Origin: Nitratireductor sp.
Lineage (GTDB): Bacteria; Pseudomonadota; Alphaproteobacteria; Rhizobiales; Rhizobiaceae
Direction of reading: 5' to 3'
Assembly: GCA_020637805.1 (NCBI GenBank)
Contig: JACKJU010000004.1
Coordinates: 62,001-126,000 of the forward strand
Length of the DNA: 64,000 nucleotides
The notes beneath the pieces were generated by a model that was given only the letters and a program-made list of their open reading frames with translations, had not been told where the DNA came from and ran no database searches. How positions within the stretch are numbered: position 1 is the first letter of the stretch; each line of letters opens with the position of its first letter. Of the stretch, positions 62,981-64,000 are shown piece by piece. The position numbers were made by a program, and so were the translations under genes.

Positions 62981-64000
62981 ATGTCCTACAATACCTTCGG
63001 CCATATGTTCCGCGTGACCACCTGGGGCGAAAGCCACGGCAAGGGACTGGGCTGCATCGTTGATGGCTGCCCGCCGGGCATCGAATTCACGGTTGCCGAG
63101 GTGCAAGCCTATCTGGACCAGCGCAAACCGGGCCAGTCGAAGCACACGACACAGCGGCGCGAACCCGACGAGGTTCAGGTCCTTTCCGGCGTAATGGAGA
63201 AGGAGGGCGACCCGCAAACCCTCATCACCACGGGAACGCCCATTTCAATGGCGATCTGGAACACAGATCAGCGTTCCAAGGACTATGGGGAGATCAGGGA
63301 CCGTTACCGCCCTGGCCACGCCGACTATACCTATGATGTCAAATACGGCATTCGCGACTATCGTGGTGGCGGCCGGTCGTCGGCGCGCGAAACCGCTGCC
63401 CGTGTGGCGGCCGGAGCCCTGGCCCGCAAGGTGGTTCCGGCACTGGAGGTCCGTGGCGCCCTCGTGCAGGTTGGACCTCACGGAATCAATCGGGAAAACT
63501 GGAACTGGGCAGAGGTTGGAAACAACGATTTCTTCTGCCCAGATGCCGAGGCAGCCGCTCATTGGGACACCTACCTTGCAGCCATACGCAAGGACCGCAA
63601 TTCTGTTGGCGCAGTGGTCGAGATCGTGGCCGAGGGCGTTCCAGCCGGTATTGGCGCGCCCGTCTACGCCAAACTGGATCAGGACATAGCCTCGGGCCTC
63701 ATGAGCATCAACGCGGTAAAGGGCGTGGAAATCGGCAACGGCTTCGAAGCGGCAGCCATCACCGGCGTCGAGAACGCCGATGAAATGCGGATCGGCAACG
63801 ACGGCCAGGTGAAATTTCTCTCCAACAATGCCGGTGGCATACTTGGCGGCATTTCCACCGGTCAGCCCGTGATTGCGCGCTTCGCTGTCAAGCCCACCTC
63901 CTCCATTTTGACGCCGCGCAAAAGCGTGACCTCGAAGGGCGAGGAAGTGGATGTCATAACCAAGGGACGGCATGACCCTTGCGTGGGCATCCGCGCTGTG
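62981..64000 (+). CDS. aroC: Chorismate synthase (partial, runs off the window)
   Basis: An open frame of 340 codons from ATG 62981 to the window edge with no stop. It begins MSYNTFGHMFRVTTWGESHG, and the chorismate-synthase signatures are present: GESHG, YRGGGRSSARETA and, near the edge, KGRHDPCVGIRAV. It converts EPSP to chorismate using reduced FMN. About 20-25 residues of the C-terminus should lie beyond the window. The gap from the PilZ gene is 167 bp with no gene. Confidence 0.96.
   Translation, partial: MSYNTFGHMFRVTTWGESHGKGLGCIVDGCPPGIEFTVAEVQAYLDQRKPGQSKHTTQRREPDEVQVLSGVMEKEGDPQTLITTGTPISMAIWNTDQRSKDYGEIRDRYRPGHADYTYDVKYGIRDYRGGGRSSARETAARVAAGALARKVVPALEVRGALVQVGPHGINRENWNWAEVGNNDFFCPDAEAAAHWDTYLAAIRKDRNSVGAVVEIVAEGVPAGIGAPVYAKLDQDIASGLMSINAVKGVEIGNGFEAAAITGVENADEMRIGNDGQVKFLSNNAGGILGGISTGQPVIARFAVKPTSSILTPRKSVTSKGEEVDVITKGRHDPCVGIRAV

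Noticed and set aside
62597..63217. A 206-codon minus-strand open frame across the PilZ-aroC gap
   Set aside because: Most of it is opposite the PilZ gene and aroC; the part in the gap has no ribosome site or known family.
1..64000. CRISPR array, prophage or insertion sequence
   Set aside because: I found no spaced direct repeats, transposase, integrase or phage structural genes. The only tandem repeat is the 20-bp duplication at mutY.

Overview
The window looks like chromosome of an alphaproteobacterium of the order Hyphomicrobiales (Rhizobiales), probably near the Phyllobacteriaceae/Rhizobiaceae. The evidence is a GC-rich sequence, a CcrM-type GANTC methylase, an SMC-DsbA-DUF721-MutY block, an aa3 oxidase operon leading into surf1-ispH-thrB-rnhA, an invasion-associated-locus-B protein, and a SAM-II riboswitch in front of metA. 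The species cannot be named from sequence alone. Almost all genes are core metabolism or cell maintenance. I see no prophage, insertion sequence, CRISPR array, integron or restriction island.

Layout. 1-2.9 kb: end of gcvH and all of gcvP. 3-8.1 kb: a thiamine-diphosphate enzyme, divergent tRNA-Gln and tRNA-Pro genes each with a recognisable promoter, a DNA alkyltransferase, a rhodanese and a GMC oxidoreductase. 8.2-15.6 kb: a MoxR ATPase and its likely VWA partner at the two ends, with a GST, a secreted DUF7282-like protein, an uncharacterised membrane-protein/ClpP-like pair, riboswitch-controlled metA and a Phd-Doc toxin-antitoxin module between them. 15.7-21.7 kb: bioY, a metallo-beta-lactamase-fold hydrolase, a DUF1499 protein, an orphan and ppdK. 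22-30 kb: smc, dsbA-like, DUF721 (DciA-like), mutY, a HAD phosphatase and ccrM. 30.1-37.6 kb: a lipoprotein, thrC, an M16 peptidase, a GNAT acetyltransferase and a large EAL signalling protein. 37.6-49.1 kb: yqgE, a DsbD-alpha-like protein, a peroxiredoxin, then on the minus strand the run from coxB through coxA, ctaB, a small CoxF-like protein, ctaG, ctaE, DUF983, surf1, ispH and thrB to rnhA. 49.7-58.9 kb: ialB-like, a SpoIIAA-like STAS protein, tldD, a dienelactone hydrolase, a lipoprotein lipase, phzF-like, a HAD hydrolase, DUF1003, CYTH-CHAD and pdxH. 58.9-64 kb: a lipoprotein, a DnaJ-class chaperone, fabI, a histidine phosphatase, PilZ and the start of aroC, which runs off the window.

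How the genes connect. The coxB-to-surf1 block supplies the structural subunits of cytochrome c oxidase, heme O synthesis and copper/heme assembly. thrB and thrC complete threonine synthesis, and metA diverts the same homoserine to methionine under SAM feedback. The smc-to-ccrM block concerns chromosome organisation, repair and replication-linked methylation.

The least ordinary parts are the SAM-II riboswitch with an intrinsic terminator before metA, the Phd-Doc promoter/operator that overlaps the end of metA, the 10.4-12.6 kb membrane/ClpP-like pair (the best candidate for an undescribed system), a 20-bp tandem duplication at the mutY stop codon, a degenerate GGDEF motif in an EAL protein that lacks a convincing start codon, and palindromes in the bioY promoter spacer.
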